DNA from: Aquila chrysaetos chrysaetos
Taxonomy: Eukaryota > Chordata > Aves > Accipitriformes > Accipitridae
Length of the DNA: 64,000 bases
Direction of reading: 5' to 3'
NCBI RefSeq assembly: GCF_900496995.4
Contig: NC_044019.1
Location: 1,798,001-1,862,000 of the forward strand
Below the pieces are notes generated by a model. It searched no databases, was not told where the DNA came from, and saw only the letters and a list, made by a program, of their open reading frames with translations. Positions within the stretch are counted from its first letter, which is position 1. Each line of letters begins with the position of its first letter. Shown here piece after piece: positions 1 through 11,821 of this stretch. The translations under genes were made by a program, and so were the position numbers.

Positions 1-3000
1 TCTCTATTTCAGTATTTCTGTTCTTAAAAGACAGAAAAGCAGTCATGTGATCTACTTTATTCTTCAAAGTGCCTTCCTAACTCAGGCTTCCTTTTTGCCT
101 GTTCCACTTCTCTTTCACATTCCTGTATAGTTCTACAATTTCCTCCCCTCCTGCTCTTACAAAAACTGGTATCTCTCTCTTTCAGGTGGCTACAATTCCA
201 GTTGGCTTCTACTTTTTCTTTTCCTATCAAGAAGTGGTTCTTACAACAGGCAGCTTAGTTGGATGTTCCACCTTCTTTGCAGATATTATTATAAGTATCC
301 AAGGCTCTTCAGAATGAAATGCCTGAACACCTGTAAAAACAGGCAGAAAAAACACTAGTACTATGTGATCAGAGCTCTCAGCAAAGCTCCTATGATTGCT
401 TCATGGAGCACTCGAGAACTGCCCTGTTACACGAACAAACAAGACTGCACAAAACGCCTGCAAGGACAGGAACAACTATCACAGTGAGACAGTAAAAAAT
501 ACTGACCCATGTCTGCTTGATTCTTCTGCCTGCAAATAAGTGATGGAGGTAAAACTTGCCTTATATAGGCATCTTTCCCCCAATGAAACTTTCTTAAAAC
601 ATATTTAACCAATCAATTTGCTAAGTTTCTTAGCAGAAATTTTGCCAAAAAACACAAAAAAGTGTAATTTTTTCATAAAGCACTGTAACAACTCCTACCA
701 GGCAATATTAAACATAATAAAGACCTGTTAATAGCCTGTATTAACTAAACTGTATTTCATAAAAGCTTTCTTGAGCAAATAGCACCATTTAATTAAGATG
801 AAATCTTTCCACTTTTAGCCTGCTTTAACAAATATCAAGATTCCAAAAACTACACAAATAAGTTATTAAAAAAATAATAAAAGAAAGCAAGTACTCCAAA
901 ATTTCTCCTCTAGGAAAAACTCTGTACAGATGTGCTAATACCATCTCAGGTTCTTCTCACCTAAATTTAGACAACTAAACATTTGTCTATTAGGCTAGTG
1001 ATTCAGGTTTCCTCTCTTTCCAATGGAAATGAAGAGATTCCTGCAGCAGCAATTCATCCTGCCCTGGGACTGGGCAGATGATCTTTCAGAGATTCCCATC
1101 TCTTAACACTGATGGCAGAAAGAGTCCAGAGAAGCTGGGCGAGACTAGACAGATAACTATTTTGTGGGTACAGCTCATAGTGTAAAGATTGCAAATGGAA
1201 AACATTTATTTCTACACTCTCCTTTACACTGCTAAGGAAGTAAAAACAAGAATCTCAACTAATCACAACTATCTGTCCTGTATTTTTCACCTACTATACG
1301 ACACAGTCTGCAAAGACCATTTCAGCACAGACACAGCAGACTGACACACAAAGGCAACTTCACAGTGTTTGTTGGTTCAGAAGAGTCCAGGATTCTTGCA
1401 CCTTGCTTGTGCTCTCCTGTGTCACCCTCTGGGGGAGTTTGTGCTTTCTGACCACCACTGTGGACAGCAGAAGTCTAAGATGTAAAGACTGGGTCTTAAG
1501 TAACTGCTAATCTTGATGGCTTTCAGATCCAAGTACTTAGCTAACTCAGGACCAAGACTCAGATTTTTGATGCTAAACTACTCCAAGCTCTTAGAAGACT
1601 TCCAAATATTTTTCTGAATCTGGACCACCTATCCAAAGGGGAAAGGACCAAATATAAAATTTAAGTTTTGGTTTTGTTACCAAAAATCTGACGTAATAAA
1701 CTTTGGTTATAATGGTAATTGAATATCATACATTTTTTATAAAAACTTCAAAGGTATTAGACACAGCACACTTAAAAACTATATAATGCATATGTAAGCC
1801 CTGTAATACTTCAAGCTACTTTTAAAATTAAACAGATATATCTAAAGCAGACAGCAAATATGGTAACCAAAACTAAATACATTACCATCATTCTTCAGTC
1901 AGTATTTACAGAAAGAACAGAATATATCATGCAATTTTTGGATCAGTACCAGCTTGGTAAAGCAAAGTTACAGTCTTTTAAACTTTTTATTTCTCTTGAA
2001 ATTTCTAAGTAGCACTTCCACAGAGTCAGAGTTAAAGGAAAAGAGTATGGCGATACAGGTCATCTATGCTAGGTCATAAGGTTAGCACCAATCTGCAGCC
2101 TGCTCGACACTTAAATCGGTCTCCCTTTTCCTGATAAGGTTCAAGGGCAGCTCGTGATAGCAGATTTCAATCTCTTTCGAACTCAGCTGTCACGTGGCTT
2201 TTGCTTCAGCCTGGTATGAGCTTCTAGAAATAAAGTAACCGCCCCTGGGATCAGCAACACGCAAGGATTAGTCTATCGCAGCCTCACACCTACAGTATTC
2301 ATGAAACACTCTACTGGTCCTTTCCAATAACAGAGTTCATTTTATCCCCAAGTTATTTTCCCAGAGTGACTCTTGCTCACTCTCTTTTTTATGTTTTCAC
2401 TGGACAACTAATTAAAAAAAACCAACTTTGGCGGGTGTGCTCTACCCACCTCCCTCTTTTGCCCCTGCGGAAACACAACTTTTTCTATCAAAGAACGTAA
2501 GGCAGAACATAGGCTAAGATGATAGACACTGAGAGCACACACGATTCTGCTAACATGCCTTTGATGAAATATTCACTGCTGGAGAAGCCTTATTTTGAAG
2601 AGCTTAGATGATCGCAGAGAATAAGTGTTAGGAGCAAAAGCAGGAGTGAGGTACAACAGCACTGCTTTTAAGCCGTTAGAACACTTATAAAATGGATGAT
2701 GGAAATCACCTGAACAGAGTCAGTCATTGACAGAAAACCTTGAAGAAAATTCACTAGATGAAACTTGCTACAAGACCTGTTTAAGGAAAGGCCCACGTGA
2801 ATTGGAATGTCTGGAAGGAATGATAGGATACAGCTCTCATTAAATGAGAGAAAAGTTGAGATAACCTCTTCAAGAACATTGGGAGTGATTTCAGAACTAA
2901 TTTCCACTATCCTAATCATGCAAGGGGCCTTGAAGTGGGCATAAAGAGCTTACTTAACTTTCCTGTATTTTATACAACGTGAAAAGTCCTAATGTAAAAG

Positions 3001-5830
3001 ACTGAGATCCATTATGCTTATTTTCAGATGGTGAATTCAAAGATTATGACATCAAAGCATCCTTTGAAAAGTGCACAAGCCTTTGCAGCAAAATGTTTTC
3101 ATCGTCTTTGTACCATTCAAGAGTAGTTCAGTAACAAAACTTTCTAAATGAGACGATCTCCTTCAATTTTTAATTAAAGCCATGCAAAATTAAAAATCTT
3201 TTCCAAACATCTGTCTCATTGATGTAGACACCCAAGTGTTCACCTATTCACACCAAATTGATTTCCAAGAGCCCAAGTGTCAAATTTCAGTAGTTAGCAC
3301 TGTACAGCCCAAATTGTCCTGTCTAGTTCAATGGGTTGAGAGAGTATTGTCATAAATAAATGAACATGCTATTCAAAACATAAACTGTTCAAGACAATGA
3401 TATTATATATAAATTAAAGTTGAACTGCTACAAATCTTTTTATAAACTAAATTAAAAATACATACAAGCAGCCACCTTTCAATTTGATCTTGATACTACT
3501 CAGTAAGTATGAAAAGTTAAATATGTTGATACATTTTCCTTAGGAAATACAACAGGTTTGATTTTGGGCAGAAATTAACCTTCTCTAAAATAACAGTTTA
3601 GCCATAAAAACTCTACAGGTACTATTAAAAATCAAAACTAGCCAAACTTCTATGTCAGTCTGGCAAAAACTTTCTTTTTTAGTTTGCTGCTCATTATCAT
3701 GGATTGACCTAAACGATGGCAACTGCTTATCAATGGGTTTTGCAAAATGCCAGTTTCAGTATATATGCTTCTGGAATAATAATATCTGCAAAAGATTTTA
3801 ATATTGAAAAGAACAATTCTGAATACACAAGCACTTGCTAAGTTCCTCTCTGAAGAAATTATTAAATTAGTCTTTATTTTTTTCCATACGAAGGAAAATA
3901 AGTCTTTATAAGAAATGCTCATTATTCCTTACGCACAGGATTTGGAAGAGTTCATCATCATGACCTCCTGTAAAATGGGAACTGGACCACTGTGTGGAGG
4001 AGAAATGGGATATGCAGGTCTTCCAAGACCTCATTAATTACGGCTTTAATGGAAGATATGTAAGCGTGCTGTATTTATGGTATGCTAATCTCATTCTTCA
4101 CAGGTTCCATCAGTCAGCAGCCAGGAGGTATTCACTTCTCTCCACATTCCTCAAGAACATCTTGGTGTATAAACTGGTTTTGGGATGGGAGGGGAGATGA
4201 AGAAATTCACCTCTCAGGCTCGGAAGATTACAAACTGATAGAATGCAGTGCACTGGTGCTACTATTTCTTTTTAAAATCTCACAGGAGCCTTTCTGGCAC
4301 AATTAAGATTAACCTCGCTGTCAGACTTGGGACCAGGAAGGTATTTTCCTTCAAGCTAGACTGGCAAGTTGCGTTTCCCCTTTCCTTACTTACTTGCCTC
4401 GGACAACTCCACTTTCCTGGATCATCCCTAAATTTTACCAAACAAGTTCTCTGCTTCTGCAGGAGTGGAGAATGTTGTCAATGCCAACAGCATGGGGGGC
4501 TTTCCATAATGTACAGGGACATGTGGAGCAATAATTGATGGGAGACTTCTGGACTTACGACCTAGTGGATAACTAGCCAACCGACAGAGAAATCATTTCT
4601 CCTGAGACCAATGAAGATGACACTAACTTGACAACACTTTTTTGTTATTCCTTAGCAGGTAATTGGCAAGCTTAAGAAGAAAAAAGGCAATCTTCTTTTT
4701 TTTTCTGCTGGTAATACCAGGTGACTCGACAGATAAATTGAGCATATCCAGGCAATGAGCATGAAGAGACTACTACACACCAGGATAGAGACTGCACAAC
4801 CTCTCTGAGCAACCTATTCCAATGCTTCACTGTCCGGATGGTGCAAACATATTTTCTTATGTCCACTAACATTTCAAGTACTGGGAATGAAGTTTAATTT
4901 AAGATTTCTTAAGCTGTTGTCCTACATGCAGCCACTTCACTTTAAACTTCTTGCAGATAGCCAAAATCTTGATCCCCCAAAGACTTACACATTTATGTAA
5001 AGTCTGTGAGCAATTCTGCAAAATTCCTTGAGTTTGCTCGTAAATAAGCGCAAGTGTCTGAAAGACATGGGTCTGAGACAATTCAGTGATGATGTTCATT
5101 TTCCTAACTGCAGAGCAGTCAAACAACGTCTGCACAACTCCTCCAATTAGACCTTGGAAGGCCAACTGTTCTCTTTAGCAACACTTAGTTCCACCGCAAT
5201 CACAAGTTTCATGTTCCCTGAAATAAATTCAACGAATTGAACTTCTCTCACACATAGGCATGAAAAACTTGAGCCTCGTGTTCTTGTCTTTCTCAAGGCT
5301 GGAGAATGGGAAAACTTCTTCGTCTTTGGGAGAAGGGAACTGGACAGCTCAGAGTCTTGTAGTGGACTATGGACTCTTCCACACAACTGCAAATGTGACT
5401 TAACCTCATTCCTATCAGAAAGCATTCCATCAAAAGTGACACGCACACAGGAAAGAGGACGTGACTTGTTCCAAGACTATTTTGAGCACTGCTTAAAAAG
5501 TTATTCTCCCTCAGTTACTTCGCAGGCTACAAGGCGTGGTCCACAAAAAACCTTCCACTCGTTTAAAAGACGAAGTATTTCTTCAAGTAGATGAGCGTGC
5601 CCAGTGTACTTACAGACCAAGCCGTGACAATGAAGGACCAAGTCTCAGGATTGGCGTGGCTAATGGTACTCACACCGCGGTTACGGCCGGAGTACCTAAG
5701 AACTGGATGAAACTGCCATCTTGACTCGCTATGGTTTGACACGGACAATTGAAATAAATTTCAAGAGAGCAGCAAGAACACTGTGTTTCAAACAAGGAGA
5801 CGGACGGCGACGACGAACCCTAGTTAGCAG
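1..5830 (-). other. ZMYM4: ZMYM4 intron 1 (part), no exon seen
   Basis: This AT-rich stretch lies downstream, on the minus strand, of the ZMYM4 first coding exon, so it should be part of ZMYM4 intron 1. ZMYM4 has a very long first intron in mammals. I compared the open frames on both strands with what I remember of ZMYM4 and found no match to its second exon. The only identifiable element is a short CR1 fragment near 4.8 kb. The assignment as intron is inferred from the exon at 6.2 kb and from gene order; it is not seen directly. Confidence 0.55.
4785..4875 (-). mobile_element. CR1 LINE fragment (3' part of ORF2)
   Basis: Read on the minus strand, this segment encodes DIRKYVCTIRTVKHWNRLLREVV. 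It aligns with the well-known end of CR1 reverse-transcriptase ORF2 (consensus near DIRKKFFTVRVVRHWNRLPREVV). CR1 is the dominant non-LTR retrotransposon of birds and other reptiles, and most copies are 5'-truncated. This copy keeps only about 90 bp that I can align and has several substitutions, so it is old. I could not recognise the usual CR1 3' terminal short repeat beside it. It is one of the best clues that the host is a sauropsid. Confidence 0.75.
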
Positions 5831-6236
5831 TGAGTTTATTACCTAAGTGATGCCAAGACGCTTACGAGAACGACGCCCGGACACTCTCCTGAAGGAGAAC
5901 TAAGCGAAAACTGAAGAAACCCGGAGAGGCAGCGTGGCTCCGAGGCCAGAAGGGCCAGCACCGCTCTCCGGCCTGGAGCCAGCGGGCAGCTGCAACGCAC
6001 CGGCCGGGGGCCGCCTGCCCCGGGGCTGGAGGGGGGGGCCCGCACGCCGGCTCCGGCCGTTCGGCGCCCGGGGACCGCCTGGACCGCCTGTCAGGGCCCT
6101 GGACAGCGGCGGCAGCCGCCGCGCCTCGCACGCCGCATCCCCGCGGCCGGCGGCGATGCCCCGGTCGCCCCGGCCCCCCCGCCCTCCCGCCCCCTGACCC
6201 CTCCCCTTTGACCTCCCCTCACGCCCCCCCACTCAC

Positions 6237-6278
6237 CCTGGCGCGGGGGCCGGGCCCCTCCTCCTTGGCCTCCGCCAT
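6237..6278 (-). CDS. ZMYM4: ZMYM4 first coding exon (partial gene)
   Basis: On the minus strand an ATG at 6278-6276, in CpG-island context, opens a 14-codon exon encoding MAEAKEEGPGPRAR. It ends at a strong donor (GTGAGT) whose GT is 6236-6235, in phase 0. Human ZMYM4 begins MAEREVESGPRKR, so the start, acidic/basic pattern and GPR motif agree. ZMYM4 is a nuclear MYM-type zinc-finger protein with a C-terminal DUF3504-like/Cre-like domain; only its N-terminus is here. Gene order supports the call: in mammals ZMYM4 lies divergently next to SFPQ, as it would here. The rest of the gene lies beyond the left edge. The alternative is an unrelated CpG-island first exon; so short a match would not be convincing without the synteny. 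Confidence 0.68.
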
Positions 6279-6441
6279 GTTGCGCCCCCCCCCCCTCAGC
6301 TGTCCCAGCCCGGGGCGAGGGGCCGGGGGTCACTCCCTCTCAGTCTTTCCCCCCCCCCCCCCTTCGGGGGGCGCCGGGGAGAGGGTCGGCGGGGTGCCGG
6401 GGCCGCCCCCGCGCCGTGCTGCGGCAGGAGGGGGCTGACGC

Positions 6442-6459
6442 GGGGGGGGGGGGGGGGGG
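6442..6459. repeat. poly-G tract (18 G)
   Basis: A run of 18 G lies in the ZMYM4 CpG island; a 14-base C run lies nearby at 6349-6362. Their lengths are likely to be unstable or miscalled. Confidence 0.9.
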
Positions 6460-6556
6460 CCCGGCGGCTCCCTCAGGGCGGCGGGGGGGGGGTCGGACCC
6501 GCCAGGCCGCGAGCCCTCTTAAAGCTGCAACGACAAGCCCAGCGCGGGGCCCCAGC

Positions 6557-6636
6557 GCGCATGCGCCGCGCGCCTGCGCACGGCGGCGCGTCCCCGCCTC
6601 CCGGCTCCCCCCTCCCTCCTCTCCGCGCAGGCGCAG
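6557..6636. promoter_or_regulatory. cluster of NRF1-like sites
   Basis: Three GCGC-type elements lie about 280-360 bp upstream of the ZMYM4 start: GCGCATGCGC at 6557-6566, GCCTGCGCAC at 6572-6581 and GCGCAGGCGCAG at 6625-6636. The first matches the palindromic NRF1 core and the others are close variants. NRF1 commonly drives TATA-less housekeeping promoters, which fits ZMYM4. Binding is inferred. Confidence 0.5.
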
Positions 6637-6917
6637 TGTGTGTGTGTGGGGGGGGCGCCTCCTCAGGGCCAGGCTGGGTGGCTCCCCCAGAGCGCCAGGG
6701 CCCGGGGGGGGGGCCCGGGGAGCGGCCCAGCACCGGCACCGGCACCCCCGGGCCGTGCTCGGGGCAGGAGGCGCAAGGCTCGCCCCGGGACGCTCTGGGT
6801 TTTGGCAGGCCTCGAGTGGCCCCATGGTGGCCACAGGGCCCGTGACCTCGTGGCATGGCTGCCAGGCCCGGTCTGTGGTCGGCGGCTGGTGGCGGTGACC
6901 CGCTGCGGCCCGGTGGG

Positions 6918-6957
6918 CCTCGCCTCGCCTCACCTCGCTTCGCCTCGCCTCACACTC
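6918..6957. repeat. degenerate CGCCT tandem repeat
   Basis: About eight imperfect 5-bp units of the form CGCCT/CACCT follow each other here at the upstream edge of the ZMYM4 CpG island. It is a short microsatellite with no evident function. Confidence 0.7.
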
Positions 6958-7140
6958 CAGCAGGCCGAGGCTCTCTGGCGGGCCTGGCCACGACACGGTG
7001 CTCCCGCCTCGGCGCCACCATGCCACAGCACTCGCCTGACGGCGTGACACCTCCATGGCGCCGTGCTCCCGCCGTGCTCACCAGCATCCTGGGAGCTCGC
7101 TCCCGGGACACCCCGCCTCGTACCCAGCGCCAGTGGTGAG

Positions 7141-10100
7141 GCTGCCCTGGGGGATGGATCCGGTGGTGCGGGGTAGATGAGGATCGTTGCAGCTTCCGTT
7201 GAGGAACGCTCCAGAAGTTGACACGTTGGACTCGCGGCCTTTCTGCTGGAGAGGGTATGTATTTGTTTATTCGACAGGGTGCCCAACACGGTACGAACCA
7301 TAATTTAACAAAGTAATTGCTTTCCAGACCCAAGGCAATGAGAGGTTTTAACGTACCTTTCAGCCCAACTCTATTCACTTCTAATGTTGTACTGCCACGG
7401 AGTCTAGGAGCACTTCCTTCCTGTGCAGAATCCACTGCACAGTGGTTTTGAAGACAGCATGGAGTATTTGCAGGACATTTGGCTTGTTCCCTTTATTGGA
7501 ATCAGCCTGAGAACATAGATAGACCTTTCTGGGTTTCATTTGTTGTGCCTGTGCTGTATCACTCATGAATGAACTGTTATGTAATTTTTTAGTTAATTCA
7601 ACATTTGTCAGTACAACTGTAAAAGAGCCGTGTTTTTAATGTTGGAATGGATGGTTTATATTTGACCGCATTTTTCCTCATCTGGTGTTGATCAAAAGGT
7701 TGTTCCTACAGACTCTGAGGACTTAATCCCATGAAGATTTGCATATCTGTTTAACCTGAAATACCTGTGAGGTCACATTTCGGCTGCAAAAATCAGTGTA
7801 ACCTTTCAAGGTTAAAACCTAAATATTTAAAGCTTTGTAATGTTGCCTGTCATTCTCATGCTTTCCAATAATTAAGACACTCAAAATGTTAGCAAGACAT
7901 AGGCCTATTAGGAAAAAAATTGAAACTGTGCGTAAGATAAAGATTTTTGCCTTTTTTTATTGTGAACAATGTCAAACATTACCAGCACCCACAAGCAGTT
8001 GATAAGAACAATGTGTTCCCTTCTCCTTACTACTTAAATAATCTAACTGCTAATTAAAACTTTGTCTTAAAGAGAAATCTCCGCTTCCTAGCTTTATCTG
8101 ATTTGCACAATTAAAGGGTGGTATTAAGCAGCAGCTGCATTTCAGTGGTGAATGAAGTGATCCTTATATAAACACTGTCTTTCATCTGGCCTAAAATGCT
8201 AGATACATAATATTGGAATTCGTTTAGGAAGTCCTGTCAAGCCTCTCTTTAGAAATGACTGCATTCCAAGGACAGTGACATAATTAATGTAATAATTTAA
8301 TAAGTTATGAATAATGCTTTTCATTTATACATTAATCCTCATCCTCAAGTATAAAATAATTCTAGCTGATGAGTTATTTTGTGAAATTTCTTAAAGTATT
8401 TGGGATTTTTTTGTGACAAAAGATCTTATGTGTAAACTGTGAGCTTGATATGAAATTTAATATTATTCAAAAAATACTGTTATCCTTAGATAGCTACAGA
8501 TGAAAAGAATGAATATTTTAATATTTTTAATGGGCACAAAGTATAGTGACAATAAAAGATGTTAATATGACTTAATATTTATATTGGTATTGGGTTTTGA
8601 ATAGCTAGAAATTCTAATATAGTCTAAATATAGGGCTGCCACATGTCAAGGTTCCCTTGGACACATCCACTAGTGCCCTGAGCAGAGAGCAGGGCATGTG
8701 GATGTTGTGCATAAAAGGCCACTGTGCGCGCACAGATTTCCCAAAAGCACGTGTGTGACAGCACAGATGTGCTGTACATGTGCAGATCATCTGAATGCTG
8801 AAAATGCACATATTTCTGAATGGGATTTTCTAGGAAGGCAGAAAACACAGAGAGAGAGAAAAAAAAAGAGGCAATAGCCCTCTTAGAATATAAATATTTA
8901 TAAAGTACCTAAACAATTAGTAACAATGTTGAGAAATCCAAGTATTCAGAAGTCAGGAGGAAGACCTTAAAAGATGAGGTTGGTTTATGAATTAAGATCT
9001 TAAGGATAACAAACTTGCTTTTTCTTTTTGACCTGTGGTTTCTGAGTCATTATAGTGCACTGCCTTCACATTTTCAGGCTGAAGTTTAGAAAGTGTGTGT
9101 GTGGGGGGGGGAATTGTTGGTTGGTTGGTTTAATTAAACTTATATTTTCATGTAATCACAACTCCAAATGCTCAAGCATTCAGAATACACCTCAAACACC
9201 ATAAGACTTCCAGTAATGTCACAAGACTTGACAAAACTGTTCTAACGTCTTGGGGCTACATTGTAAATTTCCATAGTGTTTTATAAAATGAAAATTTTAT
9301 ATAACTTATTCAAGCATGCTAACGGGAATGAACATTTTTATTTCATTGCATGGTTCTCATAAGTAAATTAGGGAGTTGATGGAAATATTTGAACTTTCAA
9401 CATGCAGCTGAAAATGCTTTCAGACCACTAAACAAAATATTTTGTTAGAAATAGATCCTGTCATTAAAATAGATCCTAATACAACCATATGCTGTTGAAA
9501 TCTATGCTTGATGGAGGGTTTTCTTCAGCTGATACTATGGATAGATGAGAGGGTGACAGTAAGCGTGGACCATTTAAAATTAGATCAACCCTGGTGTGTT
9601 CTGTAGACATCTCTCAGCCCGTTCTCTGAATAGGGCATTTGAACTAGAGCAGGATGTTTTCCAGCTTGTTCAGACCTGACTTACTTTTGACTCTAAATGA
9701 ACTGTGTATGTACTAATGTAGGTAAAAAAGACACTGTATAATATGTAGATAATGTGGTGATGACTAGTGCAGAACAGACCTAGATAAATGCCTGGATAAG
9801 GTAGGGAAAAGATAAGATTGTTCCACAGTATTGTTTTTGAATTGCTTTTTAATTTACCCCTGGAGTGCCCATATTATAATCTGCTGCACAATTCTGCGTG
9901 AGACTGTTTGTCTTTAAAACAGTGACATTTAAAAAAGAAACCATGAAACTCCTTTCACGTGCAGGCTGCAATTCAATGAACTGGATGAATGATCTTTCCA
10001 CATACCCACGGGCATGCACAGCTGAATATAGATCACCCAGAAAACCTGCCAGCCGTACATATTGAGATCCAGGCACTCCTTCCTCTGTTCCAGCTCAGGT

Positions 10101-11785
10101 TCTCTTCAGAGAATTGCAGTTGCTTACAATACTGCTGCGTGTTTCAGGCCAAACACAAATTAATAACAACGAATAAACTTGTTTCCTTTCCAGTGAGCTC
10201 AGTGAGCATCCAAATAGGACAGGCTTTGTAAGGTAGGCTGAGAAACACCGCTGTTGCATATGTTGTACCTGCATCTGGGGCTCAAGGAGAGACTCAGAAG
10301 AACAATGTAGGATGTCCTGTATAAAAGTATGGGACTTTGGAGTTAGCACAGCGTTATCTCTCCTGACTTCCAAGATACTGCATTGAGAAGGGTTGAACCA
10401 GCGCAGATTAGACTAGCGTAGCTATACTGGCAAGTCACTCCTGTACAAACATGCTTTGTGCTACTAACTATGTGCTATTGCCAATGGAGTTTCCTGAGCA
10501 AAATCCAGAGATTCTTTCAGGTTTTCCTCAATCCCTCTGCAAATTCCACTTTTACCAGGACGGCGTTTGGCCTCTGGTGGACACCATGGCACAAGGACAA
10601 GCTTCTAGTCCAGACAACAGGCACAAGACTTGTTAAGAGTAGCGTGCCAGTTCACTTGACATGTGACACCAAGGATGGAACCTGCACAGTGCCGTGTGGC
10701 TGTGGGATAAGATGGACTGAGAGCAGCGACAGAGTGATGAGAAAACTGAGGAAACAGAACTTGGAGAATTGAGGGAACATGAGAGATGAAGGAAAGGAAG
10801 GCTTAGAGTTGAAATGTGGTGCTTTGGGCACCTCTTTGCCCCTGTTGTTGTGGGGGACTGAGACTGGATGTGATGAGAGGCCAATTCTACATCGAGCGTG
10901 GAGAGATGCACTAGGCAGTGCTAATGGGAGCTGGAGCTACAGCCTCCCTAAACACCAGTCCTTAGCACATCTGGCCTGGGTGCGCAGAGAAGACTGTTTA
11001 AAGCTCAGAGGAGGCTCTGTTGGGGAACGAGGTTGAGTCTGGTCTAGGCGAGATAAACTGGAGCCTGGTAGCTTTATTTCCTACTCTCCCTACTGGTCCC
11101 TTGAACCTAGAGGCACCTCCCCAACAGAGGAGTAGTGACAACTCTGGAGGAGATGAGCAGCCAGCAGCCTTTTCTCTCCCAGAGATGAGCAGAACTGCTG
11201 AAACCTCTTTGTTTTAGGTGGCCCCGTACTGCAGACAATTCCAAGGCAGGGCCATAATGACCTAAGCAAACCCAGTGAATATTTCAGTGGAAAAACAATT
11301 GCTAGTGGAGTCTTCTCTTGGGGCCTGAGCACACGGGGGAGGTGGGGGGAGGACAGGCAGTCCCAGGGGCAGCAGCGAGGTGGGTTTGTCTCCCAGCTCT
11401 GGAGCTGCTCTGGCTTTTTCCCCCGGCACCAGGCGCATGGGGTGGCCGGCAGCAGGGCTGGCTCGCCTGACGGGATTTGCATTTCCCTGGCACTGGTGAT
11501 GTCAGGGGCCTGCCTCTGCGAGGTCCCTGGGGCTGTGAGGACAAAGGGGAGCAGGAGGCTTGGAAACAACAAAGATGAAGAAAAGAGAGAAGCCAAGTTT
11601 TTAAAAGCGACACATTCAGCGTGTTTAGTCATAGATACACAAACGCAGGAGGGCTGGCAGGGGCCTATTTTCATCCTGAAACTCCCCCTCACGTCCCAGA
11701 CTTGCTGGGCTGTGTTTGCTGTTGAGATAACATCCCCTTCCCCCACCACCCACAGATTACTGAAGGAGCAGCCGTTGCAAAAGGG

Positions 11786-11821
<36 letters not shown>

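Larger units (their letters stand above)
5850..7140 (-). promoter_or_regulatory. ZMYM4: CpG island, ZMYM4 promoter region
   Basis: GC content and CpG density rise abruptly between about 5.85 and 7.14 kb in an otherwise AT-rich neighbourhood. The island contains the ZMYM4 start codon at 6278 (minus strand) and, upstream of it, a group of NRF1-like sites and several C or G homopolymers. It has no TATA box and looks like a housekeeping promoter. The exact transcription start cannot be read from sequence. Long open frames across this island on both strands follow from the base composition and are not genes. Confidence 0.65.

Noticed and set aside
5900-7056. Several 90-240-codon open frames on both strands
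   Set aside because: They lie in the ZMYM4 CpG island and overlap one another. Only the 14-codon exon at 6278 has a splice donor and a homologue.
11786-11817. Retrogene or SINE ending in the poly-A tract
   Set aside because: No recognisable body, no target-site duplication, and no coding match upstream.
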